64,000 nucleotides of DNA, taken from the NCBI GenBank assembly GCA_013177895.1, contig JABLXV010000006.1:1-64000 (forward strand), written 5' to 3'. Below are positions 33,664-42,847 of this stretch, piece after piece; the stretch's first letter is position 1; every line of letters starts with the position of its first letter. The notes under the pieces were generated by a model. It saw only the letters and a program-made list of their open reading frames with translations, had not been told where the DNA came from and made no database searches. Origin of the DNA: Brevinematales bacterium (GTDB lineage: Bacteria; Spirochaetota; Brevinematia; Brevinematales; GWF1-51-8). The position numbers and the translations under genes are program-made.

Positions 33664-35580
33664 TTAATACTTGATCTTGATGAACGCGTTAACCTCGTCG
33701 GAGGAAATTTTATCCAATCCGAGGTATACCCGTTCCTGATAGAGCGCGTTATGAGTCAATCCCGCCGCGGCTATCGCGGTGATAATACTGATCGTATAGC
33801 AGGTTTTCCCGATATTCTGGTAATCGTCGCCCTGCACCTTATTGACCGGCTGGTGGGTCACATTATAGAGGTCGTAATTGTATTCCGACTGGTAATGGGT
33901 ATAGATGCCCACTCCGAACGCGGCTAACGTCAGTCCCCATCCGCTGTACGCGGCGATCCACGCGGCTTTCTGGATTTCTTTAGGCGACACTTCCTGATAG
34001 TCCCTCAGCCACGCGTTAATCATGATCTCCTGATCGGGGTTATTGAGCTTAAATATCGTATAGAACGGTTTGTACTCGTTGGTATCGCCCGTCAGGATTT
34101 TTACACGGTGCTCGACTCCGATGGTAAGGTTCGATACCTGTAACGGCGTATTGCCCATATAGATCGAATCGATAAATACCAGACAATTAGTCGGGTAGGA
34201 GCCGATATAGACCATGCCCCCCTCGTTCAGTTTGCTGATCGGGGCGCTCACAATATTCGTCATATTCGTCAGGACGTTGACCGCGATATTCTTCAGGTTA
34301 TACCCGTCCTTGATAAACGCGATCTGGTGCTTGCCGCCGAGAACCGCGGGATAGAATAACGGCGATTTACCGAGATAAGAACCGTCGAGATAAACGTTGG
34401 CGGCAGCCGGCTCGGTGAGGATAATCAGGTCGCCCGACGGGCGGCTGAGAATCAATTCGCGTATCGGCTTGAGGAACTCCAGTATCTTGTCGGACAACTG
34501 ATCCTCGCGGCATACCAGCTTATATACGTTGGTGTTCGTCGCGCCCGCCACCTTAATCAGATTGAGCGTCACCTCGATTTCCGTAGGGCCTTTCCCCTGC
34601 GATTTGATTTTATAGGAACCATTGATATATACCGTGTACGGCTTCAGCTCCACGGCCGGTTTGACCGCGTTGGTGACCTTGACGGTATTGGTCTGTTTCA
34701 CCGCCGCCACAGGAGTTTTATCCTTCGCCGGCGGAGTCTTATCCTTAACGGGCGCGGGTTTCACGTCCTTTTTGACATCCTTTTTCGGGTCGGTCTTCGG
34801 AGGTACTTTAGTATCCTTCGACGGTTGTACCGCGTTGGTGGAAACCTGCTTAGTTAAATTTGTCGCTTTGGAAGCCGCGGCGGCATTCGTCGCGATGAAC
34901 GCGAATTTTTTCACGAGCGAGACCGGTATCAGGGAGAAACTCTCCTTTAACGCGGGGTACTCGTTCGTTATCAGGGAATACAACTGCGGGACAAACACGC
35001 GGTTCAGGTTCGTTTTAATAACATTTGTCCCCGTATAATTGGTATAGATAAAGATAATCATATTGGTGATAATATTCGTATTCTTCCATTGAATCTTCAT
35101 GCTGAAGTTCGTCAGAATAATATTCTGGTAGGTATTCGTTTTGGAAAGATACTTCGTGTAGTTGGTGACATGGTCGAAGAAATTGGTGTTGGTCGCGAGG
35201 GCGAACAGCCTCTGGGTAATCATACTTTCGACATTGGTGATGTAATTTGAGAAAAACATCTTATTATCGAGAATAACCTTTTCCAGTTCCTTGGAAATTG
35301 ACAGAGTGGCGGGCGAGAAATCGATAGAGGCGCGCTCGACCTCGATCGGTTTGAGGTAGGCGTACAGCATCTCGGGCAGCGCCTTGGAAAGATAATTAAT
35401 ATCCTGCGCGCCTGAAAGATTGGTAAAGAAATCCATTTCAATCTTGAGGTCGCGGGTGTAGGATTTGATCAGTCCGTCCTGTACCGCTTTTTTCGCGTCT
35501 TCGGTCTGCTTGATGAGCGACGGGCCGCATGAAATGAATAGCACGGAAAAAATGGCCAAAAAAACAAATCGGAATTTCAA
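33664..35580 (-). CDS. PEGA-domain lipoprotein
   Basis: About 638 residues from a TTG at 35580, six bases after GAGG; an ATG 12 codons earlier has no ribosome site. Lipoprotein signal: KFRFVFLAIFSVLFISC. The N-terminal half (to about 250) is asparagine/threonine-rich helical sequence. A lysine-proline-rich linker follows (KDTKVPPKTDPKKDVKKDVK). Two PEGA domains lie at about 395-450 and 455-515 (ANVYLDGSYLGKSPLFYPAV; VFIDSIYMGNTPLQVSNLTI), and two helices near the C-terminus (AAWIAAYSGWGLTLAAFGVG) resemble a DUF5683-like tail. PEGA modules are thought to bind surface glycan or envelope components. Convergent with the cNMP-binding gene. Confidence 0.82.
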   Translation of the reverse strand: MKFRFVFLAIFSVLFISCGPSLIKQTEDAKKAVQDGLIKSYTRDLKIEMDFFTNLSGAQDINYLSKALPEMLYAYLKPIEVERASIDFSPATLSISKELEKVILDNKMFFSNYITNVESMITQRLFALATNTNFFDHVTNYTKYLSKTNTYQNIILTNFSMKIQWKNTNIITNMIIFIYTNYTGTNVIKTNLNRVFVPQLYSLITNEYPALKESFSLIPVSLVKKFAFIATNAAAASKATNLTKQVSTNAVQPSKDTKVPPKTDPKKDVKKDVKPAPVKDKTPPAKDKTPVAAVKQTNTVKVTNAVKPAVELKPYTVYINGSYKIKSQGKGPTEIEVTLNLIKVAGATNTNVYKLVCREDQLSDKILEFLKPIRELILSRPSGDLIILTEPAAANVYLDGSYLGKSPLFYPAVLGGKHQIAFIKDGYNLKNIAVNVLTNMTNIVSAPISKLNEGGMVYIGSYPTNCLVFIDSIYMGNTPLQVSNLTIGVEHRVKILTGDTNEYKPFYTIFKLNNPDQEIMINAWLRDYQEVSPKEIQKAAWIAAYSGWGLTLAAFGVGIYTHYQSEYNYDLYNVTHQPVNKVQGDDYQNIGKTCYTISIITAIAAAGLTHNALYQERVYLGLDKISSDEVNAFIKIKY

Positions 35581-35664
35581 AGAGAACCTCTTTCTACGGA
35601 CGTTGATAGAGTCCATCGGATTATTTATTTTGTGAGTTATTTGTCATCCATCATTGCTAACCGG

Positions 35665-36462
35665 CTAGTTTTTCTCGAACATGACGGTCAGGCTCGCGAT
35701 TGTCTCGCCGAAGTCGCTTTCGTACACACGGAAAATCGTCTCGAAATCGTACTTTTCCTTCATTTCGTCCTTGAAGAAATTGACGAAGAATAGGCCGAGC
35801 CCCGCCCCGATTTTATCGTCAATTTCGCCGATAAAACCGTCCGCGATCGTATTCAGCTTCATGGATACCTTATCCTTGATATTGGAAAGCCCCATGCTGT
35901 CAATCGGGGTATTGTTCTTGACTTCGATCTTAAATATCTTATGGGTGAATTTCCACGAGATTTTCGCCCATTTGCATTTATCGTTGCACATGTGTAGCAG
36001 CATATCGCGCTCGTTCCGTATCAACGGGGGCACGTCCTTCGGGTTGGTGGCGAGCTTCTGGCGGACTATGATGTTCTCGAGGTTCGCTTTTTCGCCGTTC
36101 GCCGTCAACTCGTGGATAATATTAATCGAGGTCTCGAGTTCCATCCGGTCGATAAAATCGAGGATGGAGTCGTTGAGATAAGTAATCAGCTTCCGGCGCT
36201 TCTGGGGCGCGGTCAGTTTCAGTGTGATGCCCTTCGTGTAGGGGAAAAGCTTCGGCACCTTGTCGAGTATGAGCGACGTGTTCTCCGGCTTCATAAAAAT
36301 TGTGTAGAGCGGAATACTTCCATCGTTGGGCATAGTCAGCATATTTTTGAATTTTATCAAGCCGAGGTTATTAAACATGATTCCGATAGCATCCTGCGAA
36401 AACAGGTTGTTCTGCGCTTCCTCGATTACCTCATTCATGGGTATAGACGGTGCTTGAGCCAT
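35665..36462 (-). CDS. Stand-alone GHKL ATPase-domain protein, paralogue 2
   Basis: A protein of 265 residues, cytosolic. N-box: NIIHELTANGEKANLENIIV; IEVKNNTPIDSMGLSNIKDK matches the NNTP region of the paralogue at 30178-30810; G2 box DDKIGAGLGLFFVNFF. The N-terminal 95 residues (IGIMFNNLGLIKFKNMLTMP, YTIFMKPENTSLILDKVPKL) are an extra unrecognised domain. As in its paralogue there is no histidine phospho-acceptor domain. GAGGAAGCG precedes the ATG. It lies between the PEGA lipoprotein and the adenylate cyclase, on the same strand as both, with spacers of 84 and 163 bases. Confidence 0.72.
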   Translation of the reverse strand: MAQAPSIPMNEVIEEAQNNLFSQDAIGIMFNNLGLIKFKNMLTMPNDGSIPLYTIFMKPENTSLILDKVPKLFPYTKGITLKLTAPQKRRKLITYLNDSILDFIDRMELETSINIIHELTANGEKANLENIIVRQKLATNPKDVPPLIRNERDMLLHMCNDKCKWAKISWKFTHKIFKIEVKNNTPIDSMGLSNIKDKVSMKLNTIADGFIGEIDDKIGAGLGLFFVNFFKDEMKEKYDFETIFRVYESDFGETIASLTVMFEKN

Positions 36463-36537
36463 CGCTTCCTCTTACTGTCGGATAGAATTAAGCGCGATTT
36501 CAGTACCATAAATATGATAACCGAGAAACCGCTCAAT

Positions 36538-36578
36538 GGGCACTTCCGCGGAACGAAAACCGTTATGCGGAAGCGCCC
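36538..36578. repeat. Inverted repeat GGGCACTTCCGC / GCGGAAGCGCCC
   Basis: Twelve-base arms (36538-36549, 36567-36578; one mismatch) around an inner AAACCGTTATGCGG segment, upstream of the GHKL gene and downstream of the cyclase. The CACTTCC core recalls the hairpins at 4545 and 18591, so it may be a distant member of that family. Confidence 0.55.
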
Positions 36579-36625
36579 AAGAGTATTTTAGCGGAATTAC
36601 CTGTTTTAGTCAATAATCGGGGATT

Positions 36626-38833
36626 TTAGTCCCACTTCTTCACGTCCAAAAGCTCGTATATCTTGACGGGCTCTTTTTTACCCTTCACCGCGATATAATC
36701 GAGCTCCCTTACGATCACATTATCCTTCACTATTTCGTAGGTCGAATCGCTGATAATGATATTCGTATGGTAGATCTTGTTCGTACCTTCGAGACGGGAC
36801 GCGAGGTTGACTCCGTCGCCGATAACCGTGTAGTTCTTACGGGTCGACGAGCCCACGTTGCCGACATTCACGACCGCGGTGTTCAGGCCGATACCGATAT
36901 CGATCGGCTTATCTCCGTGACTCTCGCGGGATACGTTGAATTCGTGCATCGATTCCATCATCTTGATCGCGGCCTGACATCCCCGCATGGCATGGTCGGC
37001 CAGTTCGATCGGCGCGCCCCAGAACGCCATCACCGCGTCGCCGATATACTTATCGAGCGTCCCCTGTGTCTGCATCACGATGTCGGTTTGCCCGGTCAGG
37101 TACTCGTTGAGGAAGTTGATGAGATATTCAGGCGTCATCCCTTCCGAGATAGACGTAAACCCGCGGATATCGGAGAACATGATCGTGAGTTCCTTCGAGT
37201 CGCCGCCGAGTTTCATTTTATCGGGGTGCTGGATCAGGATTTCGACCACTTCGGGGTTCACATAGCTGGAGAACGTGCTCTTGATGAAGCGCTTTTCCTT
37301 TTCTTCGGTGAGCAGGAGGAAAATTTCTCCCGCGATCAGCGTAAGGGCGTTGGTGATTAGCGGCACCAGCGTCAGGATTTCGATATTCATGAAAAACAGC
37401 GCGAAACCTACGCCGACTGGAATTACGATACCGACTAATCCCGCGGCGATTGTAAAACGGGTGCCGCGCGAGATGAGCATGGCGACTATAGCCGCGAGGA
37501 TGACGGTATACAGGATATTCAGCCAATGCGGGACTGCGACGATAAAGTCGCGGTTCATCACAGTGCCCAGGGCATACGCGATATGGAGTATCCCGAACAT
37601 GTTGCCGAGAGGCGACAGCTTGACGTCCTGTACCGCCTTCGCGCCCTTAGCGAACATACCCACTAAGATCACCGAGTTCGCCGATACGCCGCCGTTCATC
37701 AGGTCATGGAAGGGCATCATCTTCACGTATTCGGAGTTCTCGGTCGCTTTATAGTTGATCGAGAGGCGGAAACGGTCGTCGACGGGGATGGTGAAATCCA
37801 TCTTCGTCCCGTTATAGGTCGCGTTTTTAATAGTGATCTGGCCTTTCTTTACAAATATATTGGATACCTGCGAATCGAGCAGTTGTACGACCATTGAAAG
37901 AATGATATTCGGGTAGTAAGCGTATTTCTTTTCAAGGTAACCCTCAAGTTCGCCGGCATCATTGGTGGTATAGGTAATTTCGTAATAAGTCTGGCGTATG
38001 ATGAGCGGGTTCTTGCGGGATAACCCGAACTGGGTATCGATATTCGCGGAACCGCAGAACGAAAGGTTGCTGACGATTTCCGGGAGAATAAGATACGCTT
38101 TATCGAAGGTTTGAATCTTTCTCAATTCATCCAGCGATATGTCGAAGTTCTTTTCGGGGTCAATTTCGTATTTTTTCAGAGCCTGCACGTAATTCGACGA
38201 GTAATCCATACTTTCGGTGAGGAGTTTGTTGATCTCATGCTCCATCATCGCCTGCTCGTCGACGGCCTTGATTTCGGTTACCGCGCTGTTATCGAGGATG
38301 AAGTCTTCGCCGATCGGGCCGGTATAATTCTTGATCGCCTCGTAGAGAGCCTCATCGCTCTGCGGGTCGCCCTTGACGCCGAACAGTACGTCGAAGAAGA
38401 CGAACCGTTTATTTACGGGGTTCTTCGCGTTCGTCTGGGCGTTCAGGTTGTTCAGGAATTGGGCATGGTACTTCCGGTCGAAGGGCCATTCGCCCAACTG
38501 CGAGAGGGTTTCCCCGGTGATACCCGCGATCACGATATTTTTATATACCCCTTCTTTTTCCTGGATATTGACGACCGCGGAACCCTGAGCGGTATGGAAA
38601 CCGGAGAGGGCTTTCGCGCCGAAACGCCATGTGATGGAGGTTTGTTCGATCGTATGGAACATCGAGTTCAGCGGAAATCTCGAGCTGCCTTCCGTATCGA
38701 TATAGTAGCTCCCGAGAACGATCAGCAATACGCCCAAACAGAGAAGGAGCATCATAACGGTTTTATTCAGTTTCTTCTTAGCGGGTTTTCCCTCGCCTTC
38801 GGCTTGGGCGCTTTTCACTTTTTCGTCAGCCAT
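36626..38833 (-). CDS. CHASE2-domain adenylate cyclase
   Basis: A protein of 735 residues. A charged cytosolic start is followed by one membrane helix (KTVMMLLLCLGVLLIVLGSY) and a large extracytoplasmic CHASE2 sensor (about 50-420; IVIAGITGETLSQLGEWPFD, FVFFDVLFG, SVILVGMFAKGAKAVQD). Three helices follow, then a class III cyclase domain (about 525-735): IMFSDIRGFTSISEGMTPEY with a metal Asp, GTLDKYIGDAVMAFWGAP with the adenine-selecting Lys and second metal Asp, and NYTVIGDGVNLASRLEG with the Asp typical of ATP specificity plus catalytic Asn and Arg. All key residues are present, so it should make cAMP in response to an outside signal. The cNMP-binding protein at 33051 is a plausible receiver. 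Confidence 0.93.
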   Translation of the reverse strand: MADEKVKSAQAEGEGKPAKKKLNKTVMMLLLCLGVLLIVLGSYYIDTEGSSRFPLNSMFHTIEQTSITWRFGAKALSGFHTAQGSAVVNIQEKEGVYKNIVIAGITGETLSQLGEWPFDRKYHAQFLNNLNAQTNAKNPVNKRFVFFDVLFGVKGDPQSDEALYEAIKNYTGPIGEDFILDNSAVTEIKAVDEQAMMEHEINKLLTESMDYSSNYVQALKKYEIDPEKNFDISLDELRKIQTFDKAYLILPEIVSNLSFCGSANIDTQFGLSRKNPLIIRQTYYEITYTTNDAGELEGYLEKKYAYYPNIILSMVVQLLDSQVSNIFVKKGQITIKNATYNGTKMDFTIPVDDRFRLSINYKATENSEYVKMMPFHDLMNGGVSANSVILVGMFAKGAKAVQDVKLSPLGNMFGILHIAYALGTVMNRDFIVAVPHWLNILYTVILAAIVAMLISRGTRFTIAAGLVGIVIPVGVGFALFFMNIEILTLVPLITNALTLIAGEIFLLLTEEKEKRFIKSTFSSYVNPEVVEILIQHPDKMKLGGDSKELTIMFSDIRGFTSISEGMTPEYLINFLNEYLTGQTDIVMQTQGTLDKYIGDAVMAFWGAPIELADHAMRGCQAAIKMMESMHEFNVSRESHGDKPIDIGIGLNTAVVNVGNVGSSTRKNYTVIGDGVNLASRLEGTNKIYHTNIIISDSTYEIVKDNVIVRELDYIAVKGKKEPVKIYELLDVKKWD

Positions 38834-38846
38834 TCGTAACCCCCTG

Positions 38847-41051
38847 TTATTGTTGTTTCTGGAGCTTAAATATCACGCCGCCCAACGGAGGGAGGGTCGC
38901 GTTCAGGGAATGCGGCTTACCCTGCCATGAGATGGGATCGGTCCAGCGGCCGCCCTCGTTCCCGATATTTCCGCCCCAGTACTGGAACGCATCGGAGTTC
39001 AGTACTTCTTTATAGAATCCGTCGTAGAGTACGCCGATCCGGTAATTATGACGCGGGACGGGCGTAAAGTTCAGCGCGACCACTACGAAATCGCCGTTCT
39101 TCGCGCGGCGTATAAAAGATAGTACGCTGTTATCCGAGTCATAGAAATCGATCCATTCGAAGCCGGACGGCTCGAAATCGACCTCATAGAGCGCGGGCTC
39201 GCTTTTATAGATATGGTTCAGGTCGCGTACGAGTTCCATCAGCTTGCGGTGCGGGTCGTACTGCGCGAGATGCCAGTCGATACTGAACTCGGCCTTCCAT
39301 TCGTCCCATTGTCCGAAGTCCTGTCCCTGGAACAGGAGCTTTTTACCCGGGTGCGTCCACATATACATATAGAGGAGTCTCGTATTGGCGAATTTCTGCC
39401 ACATATCGCCGGGCATCTTGTTGATGATCGAGTTTTTACCGTGCACCACCTCGTCATGCGAGAGTACGAGGACGAAGTTTTCGCTGAACGCGTAGATGAG
39501 CGAGAACGTCAGCTCGCCCTGGTGGTATCTTCTATGTACCGGCTCCTTCGAAAAATAGCGGAGCGTATCGTTCATCCAGCCCATGTTCCATTTGAACTCG
39601 AAGCCGAGGCCGCCCACATAGGTGGGGCGCGATACTCCGCCGAACGCGGTGGATTCTTCCGCGATAGTGGTCACGCCCGGGAAGCGGGCATATACGATTT
39701 CGTTCATCTGCTTCATAAACGCGATAGCCTCGAGGTTCTCGCGGCCGCCGTAGATATTCGGGACCCATTCCCCTTCCTTGCGGCTGTAGTCGAGGTAGAG
39801 CATCGACGCGACCGCGTCCACGCGGAGACCGTCGATATGGTACTTTTCCAGCCAGAAAATGGCGTTCGACAGCAGGAAGCACTTGACCTCGTTGCGGCCG
39901 TAGTTGAATATCTTCGTGCCCCAGTCCATATGCTCGCCCTGACGCGGGTCGGAATGTTCGTACAGCGCGGTGCCGTCGAAGTTGTTCAGGCCGTGGGAGT
40001 CCTTCGGAAAGTGCCCGGGAACCCAGTCCACGATCACCCCGATATCATGCTGGTGCATATAATCGACGAAGTTCATAAAGTCCTCGGGGCATCCGAAACG
40101 GCTGGTGGGGGCGAAGTAACCGGTCACCTGATAGCCCCATGACCCGTCGAACGGGTGTTCCGCGATAGGCATCAGCTCGATATGGGTGTACCCCATATAG
40201 TTGCAGTATTCCGCGAGGTCGTGCGCGAGTTCTTTATAGGTCATATATTCGCTGTTCGCGCCGCGCTTCCATGAGCCGAGATGTACCTCATAGGCGGACA
40301 TCGGCTCGGAGAGGTTATGCTTCTTCGCGCGCTTCTCCATGAATTCCTTATCGTGCCATTTATACTTGTTGATATCCCAGACTACCGACCCGGTGCGGGG
40401 GCGCAGTTCCGCGTAGAACGCGTAGGGGTCGGCCTTCTCGAGCACCTGATTGTGCTGGCTCTTGATGGAAAATTTGTAGACTTCGCCCTCGGCCATGCCG
40501 GGGATGAAGATTTCCCAGATACCGCATCCGCCGAGGGTACGCATCTGGTGACGGCGGCCGTCCCATCCGTTAAATCCGCCCACAACCGATACCGCCTTAG
40601 CGTTGGGAGCCCAAACCGCGAAGTGCACGCCCTTGATCTTGTTGATAGTCATCACATGGGCGCCGAGCTTCTCGTAGACGGTCTGGTGGGTGCCGCTGCT
40701 GAAATAGTACATATCCTGTTCCCCGAGGATGGGCAGGAATGCGTAAGGGTCGTGGTACTTGTGGGTTTCGCCGCTATGGTATTCCACTCTGTATTCGTAA
40801 TCGAAGACGTTTTTACGGTTTTCAAAAACAACCTCGAAAAAGCCCTCGTCATGGGTTTTATCCATTTCGAACTCTTTTTTCGATTCGGAGTCGATTACCC
40901 ACACCTTTTTTGCGGCGGGATTAAAATGCCGTATAGCGACTACACTTTTGCCTTCGGATTCAATAGGGTGGATTCCGAGGACATGAAACGGGTCATGGTA
41001 GTCGAAATGCACGACACGGTTGAGAATATCCTTCGATACGGTGTGGATCAT
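38847..41051 (-). CDS. glgB: 1,4-alpha-glucan branching enzyme
   Basis: About 734 residues from the ATG at 41051, which has GAGGAGGG upstream; a farther ATG at 41093 overlaps an AT-rich promoter-like stretch. N-terminal domain: [14 protein letters not shown]48: [30 protein letters not shown]. The GH13_9 barrel has [22 protein letters not shown], nucleophile Asp in [20 protein letters not shown], acid/base Glu in [16 protein letters not shown] and [15 protein letters not shown]. It introduces alpha-1,6 branches into glycogen in the cytosol. It follows the cyclase region on the minus strand; glgA, glgC and glgP are not here. Confidence 0.96.
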   Translation of the reverse strand: MIHTVSKDILNRVVHFDYHDPFHVLGIHPIESEGKSVVAIRHFNPAAKKVWVIDSESKKEFEMDKTHDEGFFEVVFENRKNVFDYEYRVEYHSGETHKYHDPYAFLPILGEQDMYYFSSGTHQTVYEKLGAHVMTINKIKGVHFAVWAPNAKAVSVVGGFNGWDGRRHQMRTLGGCGIWEIFIPGMAEGEVYKFSIKSQHNQVLEKADPYAFYAELRPRTGSVVWDINKYKWHDKEFMEKRAKKHNLSEPMSAYEVHLGSWKRGANSEYMTYKELAHDLAEYCNYMGYTHIELMPIAEHPFDGSWGYQVTGYFAPTSRFGCPEDFMNFVDYMHQHDIGVIVDWVPGHFPKDSHGLNNFDGTALYEHSDPRQGEHMDWGTKIFNYGRNEVKCFLLSNAIFWLEKYHIDGLRVDAVASMLYLDYSRKEGEWVPNIYGGRENLEAIAFMKQMNEIVYARFPGVTTIAEESTAFGGVSRPTYVGGLGFEFKWNMGWMNDTLRYFSKEPVHRRYHQGELTFSLIYAFSENFVLVLSHDEVVHGKNSIINKMPGDMWQKFANTRLLYMYMWTHPGKKLLFQGQDFGQWDEWKAEFSIDWHLAQYDPHRKLMELVRDLNHIYKSEPALYEVDFEPSGFEWIDFYDSDNSVLSFIRRAKNGDFVVVALNFTPVPRHNYRIGVLYDGFYKEVLNSDAFQYWGGNIGNEGGRWTDPISWQGKPHSLNATLPPLGGVIFKLQKQQ

Positions 41052-41229
41052 AAAACCCTCCTCGATTTTCAGAAAAATAGCTAAGTATATCATAAAGCAA
41101 AAGTTAAAACTTTCAATATTTTTTATGTTTTTTCAGCGCCCCGGATACGAATATTCTCAATCCCGGTGATTCGTGTAAGTAAGTTGCCTTTTTTTCGGCG
41201 GCATTATAAGATTACACGAGGAGGAATAT

Positions 41230-41787
41230 ATGAAAAACATAATCGTAGCGGTATCATTGGCGGTTATCATAGTTTTAACCGGCTTGACGGCCTGCGGGAG
41301 TAAAGAAAAGACGGATAATCCCGTCCCGAAAGCGGAGATAGCCGCGCCCGCGGTCACCCATATCGGTACCGGGAATTTTTCACTGGCTTGGGTTCTCACC
41401 GAAAGTAATATCACGTTTACCCTGAGGGGTAAGACGACCGGTTGGATAGCCCTCATGGTCGACCCTAAGAATAAAATGAAGGACGGCGATATCTATATCG
41501 GGTATGTGAAGGACGGCCAAGCCTATATGCAGGACGAGTTCGGCGTACAGCCGTGGAAGCATCAGCCGGATACGGAACTCGGCGGGAAGGATCAGATACT
41601 TTCATGCGAGGGGACGGAGAAGGACGGATTCACTGAAATCAAGTTTGTCGTCGACCTGACCTCGCGCGATAAGTTCGATTCGACCTTCGGCCCGGGCGAC
41701 CATAATCTGGTTTTCGCCGCCGGCCCCGACGACAGTTTTACATCCAAGCATAATCAGCTTGCGATGATCGGGACGAGGTTTCAATAA
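41230..41787 (+). CDS. DOMON-domain lipoprotein
   Basis: A protein of 185 residues with AGGAGG before the ATG and a lipoprotein signal (IIVAVSLAVIIVLTGLTAC). The mature part is one DOMON beta-sandwich: NFSLAWVLTESNITFTLRGK, TTGWIALMVDPKNKMKDGDI, YIGYVKDGQAYMQDEF, then ILSCEGTEKDGFTEIKFVVD and DHNLVFAAGPDD. The GWIALMVDP-like strand and ADIYIG-type loop are those of haem- or sugar-binding DOMON domains. The next gene, two bases later, is a DUF4405 membrane protein, so a small redox pair like cytochrome b561-DOMON is plausible. Confidence 0.87.
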   Translation: MKNIIVAVSLAVIIVLTGLTACGSKEKTDNPVPKAEIAAPAVTHIGTGNFSLAWVLTESNITFTLRGKTTGWIALMVDPKNKMKDGDIYIGYVKDGQAYMQDEFGVQPWKHQPDTELGGKDQILSCEGTEKDGFTEIKFVVDLTSRDKFDSTFGPGDHNLVFAAGPDDSFTSKHNQLAMIGTRFQ

Positions 41788-41789
41788 GT

Positions 41790-42029
41790 ATGAAGAGTAA
41801 ATATCTGAAATACCTGAACCCCGTTCTGTTTCTCGCGATCCTGATTCAGTTGATCACCATTTCGATTTTTAAGATGCAGGATTTCGGGTGGGTTTCCGCG
41901 CCGTCATGGATATCCGATGTGCATGATATTAACGGGACAGTTTTCGCGGGACTGGCGATTGCGCATATCATCCTGAACTGGGGATGGATCAAGAGCACGA
42001 TACTTGGGATCAAGCCGAAAGCAAAGTAA
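41790..42029 (+). CDS. DUF4405-type small membrane protein
   Basis: A protein of 79 residues with two predicted helices: YLNPVLFLAILIQLITISIF and INGTVFAGLAIAHIILNWGW. Histidines near residue 45 (SDVHDINGTV) and 59 (IAHIILNWGWIKS) sit where DUF4405 / cytochrome b561-like proteins coordinate haem, and the HxxLNW ending is typical. With two helices it would have to dimerise to bind b-type haem. Two bases after the DOMON lipoprotein; the two are surely cotranscribed and may pass electrons across the inner membrane. Confidence 0.8.
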   Translation: MKSKYLKYLNPVLFLAILIQLITISIFKMQDFGWVSAPSWISDVHDINGTVFAGLAIAHIILNWGWIKSTILGIKPKAK

Positions 42030-42085
42030 AGGTTAATATTGAAGCAACATGCCGTCTCCGCGAGGGTTTGATGACGAACTTATAA

Positions 42086-42221
42086 TGTCATTGCGAGGCG
42101 TCATGGTGAGCCTGTCGAACCATAGCCGAAGCAATCTATTTTATTATTGTGTATAATGTTATATAGACTGCTTCACCCCGCGCATCGAAAAAGTATACGG
42201 CGCGGGGTATCGCAGTGACGG
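42086..42221. repeat. TGTCATTGCGA-type palindromic repeat, copy C
   Basis: Starts TGTCATTGCGAGGCGTCATG, contains GAAGCAATCTATTTTATTAT and ATAGACTGCTTCACC, and ends TCGCAGTGACGG. Its first half is nearly identical to the inverse of the copy at 59252-59365; its second half matches the inverse of 29902-29962. The following bases (42230-42270, CCGACTTCGTCAACA and a GC-rich stretch) also recur next to the 59252 copy. Confidence 0.85.
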
Positions 42222-42272
42222 GAAATAGTATAGCTTCCGACTTCGTCAACAAGCCCGCGAGGGGGCGGTTTT

Positions 42273-42581
42273 TTATTGTTGAGGAGAATTCTTTAAAAGT
42301 CCCGGCGCGACATTCCAGTTTTCGTTATCGTCTGTTCTGATGGAAGCTGTTTTTTTATTCAATCGGATTATAAAACCCTGCCTTCGCTGTCCGTCCGGGG
42401 CGGTAAAAGAAACGCGTTCCCCGATATTGAAACGCATCATTTGCGAAGTGCTTTTTTCCTGTGAGATGAGTTTCAGGCGTTCTATTACCAACCGATTTAA
42501 ATATATTAACTCTTTTTCGGATAAACTCTTGATAAACTCTTCAATCCGTGGAATCTCGATTTTATTTTCTTTTCTGTTCAT
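42273..42581 (-). CDS. Small hypothetical protein with SH3-like C-terminus
   Basis: A protein of 102 residues. The N-terminal half is a helical segment (PRIEEFIKSLSEKELIYLNR, LVIERLKLISQEKST). The C-terminal half is a small beta barrel (MMRFNIGERVSFTAPDGQRR, QGFIIRLNKKTASIRTDD, NENWNVAPGLL) similar to small SH3/KOW-like domains in many hypothetical proteins. It may bind nucleic acid, but this is not shown. AGGATACT precedes the ATG. It lies 90 bases downstream of the HicBA pair on the same strand, in an accessory stretch between repeats and bioB. Confidence 0.65.
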   Translation of the reverse strand: MNRKENKIEIPRIEEFIKSLSEKELIYLNRLVIERLKLISQEKSTSQMMRFNIGERVSFTAPDGQRRQGFIIRLNKKTASIRTDDNENWNVAPGLLKNSPQQ

Positions 42582-42670
42582 AGTATCCTTCCATAACTAT
42601 TAAAAATTACTACCGGCGATAAAGGTAATTTAATCATTAATCCTTCTCGGTGCTGATTTGAGGGAGCTTT

Positions 42671-42847
42671 TTATATCCCTAACTGTTTGCGGATCAGCAT
42701 GCATAACGTTTCTTTGATCTCGGAGTGGCGCGGAATCGGCGCAATTTTTCCGTTGTTTTCATTTTCGAATATATCGTGCCGGCTCCCGTGACGCTTAATA
42801 TGGCATCCTTTAGCCGTCAACTCCTTCAGGAACAGGGCTCGTTTCAA
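42671..42847 (-). CDS. hicA: HicA-family mRNA interferase toxin
   Basis: A protein of 58 residues starting at a TTG (42847-42845) that overlaps the HicB stop codon (TTGA). Sequence: KRALFLKELTAKGCHIKRHG, SRHDIFENENNGKIAPIPRH, SEIKETLCMLIRKQLGI. It has the double-stranded RNA-binding-like HicA fold, with the catalytic histidine in HGSRHDIF, the PIPRHSEI strand and the C-terminal helix of the family. HicA cleaves mRNA and is neutralised by HicB. The gene is intact, but the weak start suggests low, translation-coupled expression. Confidence 0.88.
   Translation of the reverse strand: MKRALFLKELTAKGCHIKRHGSRHDIFENENNGKIAPIPRHSEIKETLCMLIRKQLGI

Noticed and set aside
36112-36591. 159-codon plus-strand frame
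   Set aside because: Antisense to the GHKL ATPase gene and extending into a repeat; no ribosome site.
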